Source: Kitasatospora cinereorecta
Lineage (GTDB): Bacteria > Actinomycetota > Actinomycetes > Streptomycetales > Streptomycetaceae
NCBI RefSeq assembly: GCF_024172095.1
Contig: NZ_JAMZDX010000006.1
Location: 682,001 to 746,000 of the forward strand
Reading direction: 5' to 3'
DNA: 64,000 nt
The notes under the pieces are model-generated. The model did no database searches, was not told the DNA's origin, and saw nothing but the letters and a program-made list of their open reading frames with translations. The translations under genes and the position numbers were made by a program. The stretch's first letter is position 1, and each line of letters begins with the position of its first letter. This document shows, one piece after another, positions 34,530 through 45,332 of this stretch.

Positions 34530-35699
34530 ATGGCCACCGATCAACTCGTCGTCCGGCCCGAGCCGGCGGCCGCGGCGCCGGAGCAGCCGGCTCGCTCGTT
34601 CACCAACAGACTCCCCTCGCTGACCGGCCTGCGCTTCCCGGCCGCGCTCGCGGTGTTCGCGTACCACGCCGCGCTGCCGATCCCCTCGCTCAGGCTGTTC
34701 GGCGACGACGCCACCGAGTTCCGCTTCGCCGACCTGGCCGGCCAGGCCGGCGGCCTCGGCGTCTCGTTCTTCTTCGTGCTCAGCGGCTTCGTGCTGACCT
34801 GGTCGGCCCGCGCCACCGACACCACCACCGGCTTCTGGCGCCGCCGCTTCGTCAAGATCTACCCGAACTACGTGGTCGCCTGGGTGCTGGCGATGGTCCT
34901 CTTCGCCAGCGCCTACACGCCGATGCGGACCGCGATCCTCAACCTGCTGATGCTGCAGGTCTGGATACCCGACTTCAACACCAACTTCAGCGTGGACCCG
35001 CCGAGCTGGTCGCTGGGCGCCGAGGCGATCTTCTACCTCGCCTTCCCGCTGCTGCACCGGGTGTTCCGCACCATCCGTCCGCAGAACATCAAGTACTGGC
35101 TGCTCGGCACGGTGGCCGGAATCGTCGCCACCCCGGCCGTCGCCTACGCGCTGCTCCCCGACTCCCCGGGCGTCCCCGGCGGCCTGCAGTCCTCGGTGGT
35201 CCAGTACTGGTTCACCTACGTGCTCCCGCCGGTCCGGATGATGGACTTCGCGCTCGGCATGCTGGTCGCCCACGCGGTGCGCAGCGGACGCTGGCGCAAC
35301 ATCGGGATGGTCTGGTCCTCGCTGCTGCTGGTCGCCGGCTACGTGGCCACGAACTACGTCCCCTACCTGTACGGCCAGCGCGTGGTCACCATCGTCCCGA
35401 TCGTGCTGCTGATCGCCGCCGCGGCGATCGCCGACAACGAGGGCCGCTTCACGCTCTTCCGCAACCGGGCGATGACCTGGCTGGGCGAGGTCTCCTTCGC
35501 CTTCTACCTGCTGCACTTCGTCGTGCTGGCCTACCTGCGCAACCTGCTCGGCACCCGGATGTTCTCCACCGCCGAGGGCATCGGCCTGCTGGTCGGCGCC
35601 GCGCTGGCCACCCTGGCGCTCTCCTGGGCGCTCTACCGCCTGGTCGAGACGCCGATCGTCCGCCGGTTCTCCAAGCCGCGCCGCAAGCTCTCCGCCTGA
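34530..35699 (+). CDS. acyltransferase-3 family integral membrane protein
   Basis: A protein of 389 residues with about ten membrane helices. It carries the Acyl_transf_3 signatures: LTGLRFPAALAVFAYHA (catalytic His in the first helix), GVSFFFVLSGFVLTWS, and later SWSLGAEAIFYLAFPL. These enzymes O-acylate sugars or secondary metabolites on the membrane. The ATG follows GTAAGGACG. The NmrA-like gene begins 27 bp downstream. Substrate unknown. Confidence 0.88.
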   Translation: MATDQLVVRPEPAAAAPEQPARSFTNRLPSLTGLRFPAALAVFAYHAALPIPSLRLFGDDATEFRFADLAGQAGGLGVSFFFVLSGFVLTWSARATDTTTGFWRRRFVKIYPNYVVAWVLAMVLFASAYTPMRTAILNLLMLQVWIPDFNTNFSVDPPSWSLGAEAIFYLAFPLLHRVFRTIRPQNIKYWLLGTVAGIVATPAVAYALLPDSPGVPGGLQSSVVQYWFTYVLPPVRMMDFALGMLVAHAVRSGRWRNIGMVWSSLLLVAGYVATNYVPYLYGQRVVTIVPIVLLIAAAAIADNEGRFTLFRNRAMTWLGEVSFAFYLLHFVVLAYLRNLLGTRMFSTAEGIGLLVGAALATLALSWALYRLVETPIVRRFSKPRRKLSA

Positions 35700-35726
35700 C
35701 CCGCCGTCGAGAAAGCGAGATTCCCC

Positions 35727-36575
35727 ATGAGCAAGATCCTGGTCATCGGTGCGGGCGGTCAGGTCGGCGCCTCGGTCGTCGAGCAGCTGCTGGAGACCGG
35801 CGCCGAGGTCCGCGCCAGCGCCCGCAACCCCGAGAAGCTCTCCCTGCCCGCCTCGGTCGAGGTGGTCAAGGCCGACCTGCTGGAGCCGGAGAGCCTCAAG
35901 GAGGCGCTGAACGGCGTCTCCAAGGTCTTCCTCTACGCCGTGCCGCAGGGCATCGACGCCTTCCTGGAGGCGGCGAGGAGCACCGGTGTCGAGCACATCG
36001 TGCTGCTCTCCTCCCAGACCGTCGTCGACGCCTTCCCGGTGCAGAAGCCGATCACCGACATGCACCGCGCGGTCGAGGACGCCATCGTGGCCTCCGGCAT
36101 CGCGTACACCTTCGTGCGGCCGCACAACTTCGCCACCAACATCCTGATGTGGGGCTGGCCGGAGTCGATCAGGACCGAGGGGAGGATCCGCTTCCCGTTC
36201 CCGGAGTCGCACAGCGACGCCATCCACGAGAAGGACATCGCCGCCGTCGCGGTGGCCGCGCTCACCCGGCCCGGCCACGAGAACCAGGCGTACTTCATCA
36301 GCGGCCCCGAGTCGATCACCCAGCGCCGCCAGCTGGAGGTCCTCTCCGAGGTGCTCGGCCGCCCGCTGGAGTACGTCGAGCTGACCGAGGCCGAGGCCCG
36401 CGAGGCGCTCTCCCCGATCGTCCCGATCTGGGTCATGGACGCCGTGGTCGGCTACTGGGCCGGCTCCGACGGCGTCCCCAGCCACCTCACCGACAACGTC
36501 GAGAAGATCACCGGCAAGCCGGCCCGCACCTTCGCCGAGTGGGCGAAGGACCACGCGCAGGACTTCACCGCCTGA
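35727..36575 (+). CDS. NmrA-like NAD(P)-binding protein
   Basis: A protein of 282 residues, an atypical short-chain dehydrogenase. The N-terminal dinucleotide motif is GAGGQVGASVVEQLL, and the later HIVLLSSQTVV replaces the active-site strand. The standard SDR YxxxK is not evident, as in NmrA/QOR2-type redox sensors or quinone reductases. Follows the acyltransferase gene closely, so probably the same transcript. It faces a second quinone-reductase-type gene across the divergent promoter. Confidence 0.82.
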   Translation: MSKILVIGAGGQVGASVVEQLLETGAEVRASARNPEKLSLPASVEVVKADLLEPESLKEALNGVSKVFLYAVPQGIDAFLEAARSTGVEHIVLLSSQTVVDAFPVQKPITDMHRAVEDAIVASGIAYTFVRPHNFATNILMWGWPESIRTEGRIRFPFPESHSDAIHEKDIAAVAVAALTRPGHENQAYFISGPESITQRRQLEVLSEVLGRPLEYVELTEAEAREALSPIVPIWVMDAVVGYWAGSDGVPSHLTDNVEKITGKPARTFAEWAKDHAQDFTA

Positions 36576-36591
36576 CCCCGGCCGGGGAGCA

Positions 36592-36648
36592 CGAGGCTCC
36601 CGCGGACGGCGGCGGACCCCCGGGTCCGCCCCGCCCGCGGGAGCCTCG
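36592..36648 (+). terminator. terminator after the NmrA-like gene
   Basis: CGAGGCTCCCGCGG (36592-36605) pairs with its perfect complement at 36635-36648. A smaller GGCGGACCC/GGGTCCGCC stem lies inside the loop. Confidence 0.85.
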
Positions 36649-36859
36649 CGGCGTTCCGGGGGCCGATCGGGGGTGGTGGCCCCACCACACCGGCGGTGGG
36701 CTCCGGTCGGGGATCCGCGCCGGTGGCGGGATGGGGGAGGTGGTGCGGCCACCATCGGCGGGCCGAGACGGGTGAGCTGCGCACCTTAGCGGGAGAGGGC
36801 CCGATTCCTAGGTTGGAGAGGCGGCGCGCACCAGGCAACCATCCATCCGAGGGGTCCCC

Positions 36860-38068
36860 ATGAGCGGTCTCGCCCTGTCCTCCCAGTCCCACTCGCACGC
36901 GGCCTCGTACTCGCACACGCACTCCCACGAGGTCATGCTCGCGGAGCTCGGCTCCGTCCTGTTCGCCTCCCTGCCCCGGAGCGACCAGCGGCTCAAGGGC
37001 GCGCAGTACCTGCGCGGCCTGCTCGGGGCACAGGGACGCAAGTCCATCCGGAACATCGCCACCGTGGTCGGCGGCCTGGCCGCCGAGCAGAGCCTGCACC
37101 ACTTCATCACCAGCTCGACCTGGGACTGGAGCCCGGTCCGCCAGGCCCTGGCCCAGCACCTCGCCAGAATCGCGCCGCCGCAGGCGTACGTGCTGCGCCC
37201 GATGGTCATCCCCAAGGCCGGCGACCACTCGGTCGGCGTCGACAGGCGCTTCATCCCGGCGCTCGGCCAGGTGCTCAACGCCCAGCAGGCGGTCGGCGTC
37301 TGGGCCGCGTCCGAGGGTCTCACCAGCCCGATCAACTGGCGGCTGCACCTGCCGCAGGCCTGGCTGGAGAACGAGCCGCGCCGCAACCAGGCACTGATCC
37401 CGGACGAGGTGGACGCGGAGACGCTCGCCGACTGCGCCCTGGAGGCCGTGCTCGGCCTGCCCGCCCGGTGGGGCCTGCCCACCCGTCCGGTGGTGCTGGA
37501 CGCCCGGGACGCCGACGCGCCGCGCACCGTGCGCCGGCTGCGCGCCGAGCGGGTGCCGATGCTGGCGCGGATCAACGGCTCCTTCCCGCTGCTGCCCGCG
37601 GGCACCACCGTGCCCGGCCGCCCGGCCGAGCCGACCCCCGCCTTCCAGCTGATCGGGGCCGCCCGCGACCAGCGCCGCCCGGTGGTGTGGTCCGGCCACA
37701 CCGGCGGGGTGCGCACCGCGCTGGTCGCTCCGGTGCGGGTCCGGGTGCCCGGTTCCCGGACGGCCACCGGGTCGCGCGGCGAGGAGCTGCTGCTGCTCGG
37801 CGTGGGCGTGCCCGGCCGGCGCTGGCCCACCGAGCTGTGGCTGACCGACCTGGTGGACATGCAGCTCACCGGCCTGCTGCGGCTCAGCCGGCTGGTCGGT
37901 CGGGTGGACCGGGACTTCGACCGGATCTCCGAGCAGGTGGGTGTCCGGGACTTCGCCGGGCGCTCGTTCGGCGGGTGGCACCGCCACATCACGCTGGCCT
38001 CGGCCGCGCACGCGGTGGCCGCCCTCACCCGTGACGTGCACGACGGGAGGATGAGCCACGCCTCCTGA
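36860..38068 (+). CDS. IS701-type transposase homologue with lost catalytic aspartates (probably domesticated)
   Basis: A protein of 402 residues aligned by eye to the IS701 DDE transposase family: LKGAQYLRGLLGAQGRKSIR, then IPKAGDHSVGVDRRF. In active IS701 enzymes the stretch before PK reads D-D-T-x-F; here it reads LRPMVI, so the first catalytic acid is missing. The N-terminus is His/Ser-rich (SHSHAASYSHTHSHE). No terminal inverted repeats or target duplications were seen around it. Such proteins recur at the edge of streptomycete biosynthetic clusters and may act as DNA-binding regulators (inference). It is convergent with the PucR-type gene, 7 bp apart. Confidence 0.75.
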   Translation: MSGLALSSQSHSHAASYSHTHSHEVMLAELGSVLFASLPRSDQRLKGAQYLRGLLGAQGRKSIRNIATVVGGLAAEQSLHHFITSSTWDWSPVRQALAQHLARIAPPQAYVLRPMVIPKAGDHSVGVDRRFIPALGQVLNAQQAVGVWAASEGLTSPINWRLHLPQAWLENEPRRNQALIPDEVDAETLADCALEAVLGLPARWGLPTRPVVLDARDADAPRTVRRLRAERVPMLARINGSFPLLPAGTTVPGRPAEPTPAFQLIGAARDQRRPVVWSGHTGGVRTALVAPVRVRVPGSRTATGSRGEELLLLGVGVPGRRWPTELWLTDLVDMQLTGLLRLSRLVGRVDRDFDRISEQVGVRDFAGRSFGGWHRHITLASAAHAVAALTRDVHDGRMSHAS

Positions 38069-38075
38069 CCGCGGC

Positions 38076-40019
38076 TCAGGCCTCCTGGCCGGCGGTGTCC
38101 TCGCCGCCCGGCCGGTCCAGCAGCAGCTGCTGCACCTGGGAGAGCCGCATGGCCAGCTGGATCTCGAAGGACCGCTCGGGCTTCTGCCACTCCGGGCCGA
38201 GCAGCTCGCTGATCCGCTCCAGCCGCCGGGCCACCGTGTTGGTGTGCACGTGCAGCTTCTGGGCGGCGTAGGTGGGGCTGTTGCCGGTCTCGAAGTAGGC
38301 GGTCAGCGTACGGGCCAGCTCGGTGAACCGCTGCTGGTCGTAGTCGAGCACCGGGCCGATGGTGGAGTCGATGAACCCCGCGACGTCGTGGTTGTCGGAG
38401 AGCAGCACGCCGATGAAGCCCAGCTCGCGGGCGGAGGCGGCGCGGCCCACGGCCCCGAGCGAGGTCATCGCGTCCAGGCAGCGCAGCGCCTCCTGGTAGG
38501 CGTGGAACACCGACACCGGATCGGCGGCGGGCCCGGCCGCGCTGACCGTGACGGGGCCGCCGAGCAGCGGGGTGAGCTCCTCGGAGACCGCGCGGGCCGC
38601 GGCGCCGGGGTCGCTCCCGGGCAGCAGCAGGACGGCCCGGCCGTTGTCCACCCGCTTGAGCCCGCTCAGCCGGTGGGCGTACAGCGAGGCCCAGGTGGCG
38701 GCCTTGCCCTGGGAGTCGCCCTCGGGACGGGCGATCACGACGACATGGGGGTGGGAGAGATCGATGCCGATCCGGCGGGCGCGCTGGGCCAGTTGCTGCG
38801 GCGGCCGCTGCGGGGTGGCCAGCAGTTCGTCCAGCAGTTCGTCGCGGACGTGGCCGAGCGCGGTGGCGGCCCGGCTGTTGTCCAGCAGCAGCGGGACCGC
38901 CACCACCTGGGCGATCAGTCGGGCGAACTGCTCGGCGTGGTCGGCGTGTTCGGCGGACGGGCGGATCAGCAGGGTGCCCAGGTGGGCGGAGCCGGCCCGG
39001 ACCGGGGCGGCCCACAGCCCGTCGGCCAGCGGGACCGCTCGGCGGGTGGCGTGCGCGTCCATCGCGGCGGCCACCACTCCGGCCTCGTCCAGCTCGGGCA
39101 GGTCGCCGGCCGAGGTCACCACGGTGCCGTCCGAGGCGTGCACCCGCAGGCCCAGGTCGAGCCGGCGGCCGGCCTCGCGGACCAGTGCGTGCGGGTCGGC
39201 GCCGGAGAGCGCGAGGTCCAGCAGTTCCACGTGGACCTCGCTGAGTTCGCGGACCTCCTGGAGGCCGGCCTCGGCGCGGGAGCTGTGCAGTTCGAGCTTG
39301 GAGACGGTGGCGGTGGACTGGTCCAGCAGCCGCGCCTTCTCGATGGCCACGCCCGCCAGGTCGCCGAGCGAGCTCATCAGCGCGATCTCGTCGGTGGTGA
39401 AGTAGCGGACGTTGCGGTCGGCCACGTACAGCACGCCGAACGGGCGGGTGCGGTGGCTGAGCGGCACGCCCATGATGGCGTGCAGGCCCTCGGCCGACAC
39501 CACGTCGTCGATCACCGGGCTGTGCTGGATCCGCTCGTCGGCCAGGTAGTCCGGGGTCCAGAACGGGGCGGGGTTGGCCAGCACGCTGGAGCCGAGGCCG
39601 GAGCCGTCCGGCAGCCGCAGTCCGACGCTGAGGGTGGAGGTGTGCCCGTCGGAGGTGCGGACGTAGACGTAGCCGTGTTCGTCGTCGGGGAAGCTAATGT
39701 ATGACATGTCCACGCCGAGAAGCAGGCGTGCCCGGCGAGTGATGACCTTGAGGAGGGAGTCGAGGTCGTACGGCATGGCCAGGTCGCGCGCGGTGTCCAC
39801 CAGCGCGGACAGGCCGGCCTCGCGCTGCTGGCGGCGCTTGGACTGGGAGCGGATCGACAGGCTCAGCTGCTTCAGGCGGCCGAGCAGTTCGAGCTCCTCG
39901 TCGGCCGCGCAGGCGCGCCGGGCCTCCTCGATGAGGTCCTCGAACTGGGCGAGCGGTGCCTCGCTGGCCAGCAGTTCAAGGACGCTGAACGCGACCGAAT
40001 CGGCCAGCCGACCGTTCAC
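38076..40019 (-). CDS. PucR/CdaR-type transcriptional regulator with GAF domain
   Basis: A protein of ~647 residues. After ~90 N-terminal residues comes a GAF-type sensor domain (about 95-245, from DSLLKVITRRARLLLGVDMSY to DLAGVAIEKAR). A middle region with a degenerate GGDEF-like fold follows. The C-terminal helix-turn-helix is YAAQKLHVHTNTVARRLERI, of the PucR_2 family. The GTG at 40019 is preceded by GGAGGGG; upstream codons look non-coding. It is divergent from the methyltransferase/PabAB genes and is a good candidate for the cluster's ligand-responsive activator. Confidence 0.88.
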   Translation of the reverse strand: MNGRLADSVAFSVLELLASEAPLAQFEDLIEEARRACAADEELELLGRLKQLSLSIRSQSKRRQQREAGLSALVDTARDLAMPYDLDSLLKVITRRARLLLGVDMSYISFPDDEHGYVYVRTSDGHTSTLSVGLRLPDGSGLGSSVLANPAPFWTPDYLADERIQHSPVIDDVVSAEGLHAIMGVPLSHRTRPFGVLYVADRNVRYFTTDEIALMSSLGDLAGVAIEKARLLDQSTATVSKLELHSSRAEAGLQEVRELSEVHVELLDLALSGADPHALVREAGRRLDLGLRVHASDGTVVTSAGDLPELDEAGVVAAAMDAHATRRAVPLADGLWAAPVRAGSAHLGTLLIRPSAEHADHAEQFARLIAQVVAVPLLLDNSRAATALGHVRDELLDELLATPQRPPQQLAQRARRIGIDLSHPHVVVIARPEGDSQGKAATWASLYAHRLSGLKRVDNGRAVLLLPGSDPGAAARAVSEELTPLLGGPVTVSAAGPAADPVSVFHAYQEALRCLDAMTSLGAVGRAASARELGFIGVLLSDNHDVAGFIDSTIGPVLDYDQQRFTELARTLTAYFETGNSPTYAAQKLHVHTNTVARRLERISELLGPEWQKPERSFEIQLAMRLSQVQQLLLDRPGGEDTAGQEA

Positions 40020-40289
40020 CTTTGGGTTCCCCTCCCCCGACACCCCCCAGCGCCATCGAGTCGCCAAGACTACGTGACTGCCTGCGACCGGACGGTATGC
40101 GCCTGCGTATGCCCTCGTCAAGCTTTGGTCAAGTGATGTGGTCGGGCCACCGGTGCCCGGGCCACCCATGACGGTCGCACGGTGTGTTGCCGGATCACCT
40201 TCCGGTGTACGGCGGGCTTGAGTGACGCTTGTGGCCTAACGGAACGTCAGTGCGGCAGTCAGCCAGTGAAGCTGCGAGGGGGCCCCAAC
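40020..40289. promoter_or_regulatory. divergent promoter region of the PucR-type regulator and methyltransferase
   Basis: 270 bp, less GC-rich than average. It contains a direct repeat GTCAAG-N6-GTCAAG around 40115-40135 and ends in GCGAGGGGG before the methyltransferase start. It is likely to hold the regulator's target site. Confidence 0.4.
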
Positions 40290-41057
40290 ATGCAGGACGT
40301 GATGGACTACAGGCGTTCGCTCGAGCGCAGCCGGCTTTCCCGGATGCGCCGGGACGGGGCGTCCGTGTTCACCATGCAGGGCCGGGAGTGGGACCTGCTG
40401 CCCGGCGTCTTCGCGCCGAGCGACTCCCCCTCCACCCAGATCGCCCTGGACCTGCTGGGCCTGGCCGGCCCGGCCGTCACCGCCCGCGGTTCGGTGCTGG
40501 AGATCGGCTGCGGCACCGGCCTGATCGCGGTCACCAGCGCGCTGGCCGGCTGCGAGCGGGTGGTCGCCTCCGACATCAACCCGGTCGCCGCCGAGAACGC
40601 CGAGCTCAACGCCGAACGGCACGACGTCGCGCACAAGGTCCGCACCGTGCACAGCGACCTGTTCGACGCGCTGGAGCCCGGCGAGCGTTTCGACACCATC
40701 TTCTGGAGTTCCAACTACGTGATGGCGCCGGCGGACTACGACTACGAGCACCCGCACGAGCGGGCGTACGTGGACGCCGGCTACACCGCCCACCGCCGCT
40801 TCCTCGCGGAGGCGCCGGAGTGGCTCACCCCGGGCGGATCGGTGCTGCTGCACTTCTCCAGCCGCGGTGACCTGGTCAGCCTGCTCCGGATCGCCGGGGA
40901 GGTCGGCCGGGCGCTGCGGATGCTGCGGGTGCTGCCGGTCCAGGAGGGCGAGCACGAGGTCCAGCACATGTTGATAGAGGTCGCCCCGCGCCACCGGCAG
41001 CCGTTCGTGCCCGGGCAGCGCACCCGCGAGGTGCCGCGACAGGGCCGCCGGGGCTGA
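40290..41057 (+). CDS. class I methyltransferase (MTS/HemK-like fold)
   Basis: A protein of 255 residues. Motif I is VLEIGCGTGLIAVTSA, then ASDINPVAAENAELN, the pattern of RsmC/PrmC-like enzymes. The catalytic NPPY of N-methylating HemK proteins is replaced by SSNYVMAP, so protein-glutamine methylation is unlikely. A small-molecule O- or N-methylation is more probable. The gene is 14 bp upstream of the PabAB gene and should be cotranscribed. If it belongs to the pathway, it could methylate an aminophenol product (inference). Confidence 0.75.
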   Translation: MQDVMDYRRSLERSRLSRMRRDGASVFTMQGREWDLLPGVFAPSDSPSTQIALDLLGLAGPAVTARGSVLEIGCGTGLIAVTSALAGCERVVASDINPVAAENAELNAERHDVAHKVRTVHSDLFDALEPGERFDTIFWSSNYVMAPADYDYEHPHERAYVDAGYTAHRRFLAEAPEWLTPGGSVLLHFSSRGDLVSLLRIAGEVGRALRMLRVLPVQEGEHEVQHMLIEVAPRHRQPFVPGQRTREVPRQGRRG

Positions 41058-41071
41058 GGCGAGGAGAGACG

Positions 41072-43268
<2,197 letters not shown>

Positions 43269-43288
<20 letters not shown>

Positions 43289-44420
43289 CCGCGAGGGCGT
43301 GCATGCGCGCGCCCACCGCGGTGTGCAGACCGAGCCAGGAGTCGATCAGCCCGGTGACGGTGTCGGCCTCCAGCCGGCGCTCCACCGCGTCGTACGAGAT
43401 GCCCAGGCGGCCCAGCGAGTCGAGGACGGTCTGGGCCGTCTCGTGCTGCCCCATCAGGGTGTCGCCGCGCAGCTCCAGTCGGTCCGCCGCCTCGTCCAGG
43501 ACCGGACGGGTCATCGCGTGCACGGTGCCCCAGGAGACCAGGCCCTCGACGTAGCGGGCCCGGGCGGCGGCCGGATCGGCCAGCGCGGAGGCGGACCACA
43601 GCAGGCGCTGCGGACGGGCTCCGGAGGCGCGCAGGGCCCGCCAGCGGGCCGAGCCGAGCCGCTCCTCGTACGCCCGGTACATCAGCCGGGCGACGGCGAG
43701 TCCGGCCCGGCCGCGCAGGGTGCCGGCGTCCGGGCCGCCGATCTCGGCGAGCCGGCCGTCCACCTCGCGGTCGAGGCGGCCCACCGGCAGGGAGGCCACC
43801 GAGGCGATCGCGGAGAGCTGGCGGCCGTCCGCCAGGGCCTTCTCCAGGCCGTCGAAGTAGGCGTCCACCACCTCCCCGTAGCGGCGCACCGAGTACACCC
43901 CGGTGACGTGCACGCCGATGCCGGCGGCCACGCAGCCGCGCAGCGCCTCCAGGCCCTCCAGGGTCGCCGGGATCTTCACCAGCATGTTGGGCCGGGCGAC
44001 CGCGCGGGCCAGCTCGGTGGCCTCGGCGGTGGTCGCGGCGGCGTCGTGCGCCATCCGCGGGTCCATGTCCATCGACACCAGGCCGTCGTAGCCGTGGGTG
44101 TCGGTGAACACCGGGAGCATCACGTCGCAGGCCTGGCGCAGGTCGTGGACCGAGGCGGCCCACACCGCGCCCTCCACCGAGACCCGGTGGTCGGCCAGTC
44201 GGGCCAGCTGCTCCAGGTACACCGGGTCGCGGTGCAGCCGGGCGGCCAGCTGTTCGGGGTTGGACGTGGCACCGCGCAGGCCGGTCTCGGCGACCAGCCG
44301 GGACAGCTCGCCCGAACTGGTCAGGTCGCGATGGATCCCGTCCAGCCAGGGGGAGACGCCTTCGGCGACCAGCGGCCGCAGATCTCGGCGATTCACCGGT
44401 GCGACGGGGGTTTCCTTCAC
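43269..44420 (-). CDS. tal: transaldolase
   Basis: Transfers a dihydroxyacetone unit between sugar phosphates and can supply erythrose-4-phosphate, a DAHP-synthase substrate. 383 residues. The Schiff-base lysine is in MLVKIPAT, preceded by FTDTHGYDGLVSMDMDP. SNPEQLAARL lies near the N-terminus. The GTG at 44420 follows CGAGGAG. It is divergent from the flavoprotein/3-HAA genes and convergent with pabAB. The extra transaldolase beside a cluster-specific DAHP synthase suggests that precursor supply is boosted (inference). The housekeeping copy would normally sit with transketolase. Confidence 0.88.
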
Positions 44421-44671
44421 GGTGGGATCACTGCTCCTCGGCTCTGCATCAGCACGTGGACAGGGTGCTGGGAGCACGAGGATATGGAGCCATTCGTGCC
44501 CGGAAAACCCGCCTCGGTACTCCATGTCAGGTCGGACCCGAATCGTGTACCTGATGAAGTATTCGATGGAGTCCCGGTCACCTGACGAAGTGCCGATCCA
44601 GCCGTTGGCCGGCTCTCCCCGCGCTGCCGAGGATCTGCTGAACGAGCAGCCACCCGTAGGAGTTCATGGCC

Positions 44672-45289
44672 ATGACCAAGATAGCCGTCATCTATTACTC
44701 GTCGACCGGAAATGTCGCGCGGCTCGCCGAGGCCGCGGCTGCGGCCGCCGAGAAGGCCGGCGCCGAGGTGCGGCTGCGCCGGATCGCCGATCCGGCGCAG
44801 GAGACCGTGGTGCCCGGTACCGAGGCGGCGGTCGCGGCCCTGCGCGAGCACAACGCCACCGTTCCCGAGGTGGAGTTGGACGACCTCGCCTGGGCGGACG
44901 GCATCCTGGTCGGCTCGCCGGTGCGCTTCGGCCTGCCGGCCGCCGCGGTCTCCCGGTTCATCGACACCACCGCCCCGCTGTCGATCCCGGGCCACCTGGC
45001 GAACAAGGCGGTCTCCGCGTTCACCTCGGGGTCCGCCCCGCACGGGGGCCACGAGACCACCATCCTCGCGCTGCACAACGCCTTCTGCCACTGGGGCTCG
45101 CTCATCCTCGGCAACGGCTCCACCGATCCGGTCCTGTTCAAGCCCAACAACGGTAACCCGTACGGCAGTAGCGCGGTCTCGCGGAACCGTCCCGGCAACG
45201 TGCACGAGGAGAACCTGGCGGCCGTGGAGTTCCAGGCCCGCCGCGTGGTCCAGGTGGCCTCCGTCGTCCGGAACCTGAACACCGCCTGA
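44672..45289 (+). CDS. WrbA-like NAD(P)H:quinone oxidoreductase/flavodoxin-fold protein
   Basis: A protein of 205 residues with the WrbA-type flavodoxin fold: IAVIYYSSTGNVARLAEAAA binds FMN phosphate, GILVGSPVRFGLPAAAV is the second FMN loop, and TSGSAPHGGHETT the third. Members reduce quinones by two electrons and could protect against, or form, aminophenol/quinone-imine species. The ATG at 44672 has AGGAG 9 nt upstream; the ATG at 44666 is too close. It is the first gene of the plus-strand run that includes the 3-hydroxyanthranilate cassette. Confidence 0.88.
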   Translation: MTKIAVIYYSSTGNVARLAEAAAAAAEKAGAEVRLRRIADPAQETVVPGTEAAVAALREHNATVPEVELDDLAWADGILVGSPVRFGLPAAAVSRFIDTTAPLSIPGHLANKAVSAFTSGSAPHGGHETTILALHNAFCHWGSLILGNGSTDPVLFKPNNGNPYGSSAVSRNRPGNVHEENLAAVEFQARRVVQVASVVRNLNTA

Positions 45290-45332
45290 GTCCGGCCCTC
45301 CCGGGCCGCGCACCTCACCCATGGAGACATCA

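Noticed and set aside
36860..38068. Active IS701 insertion sequence
   Set aside because: The first catalytic Asp motif is missing and no terminal inverted repeats or target duplications were seen.
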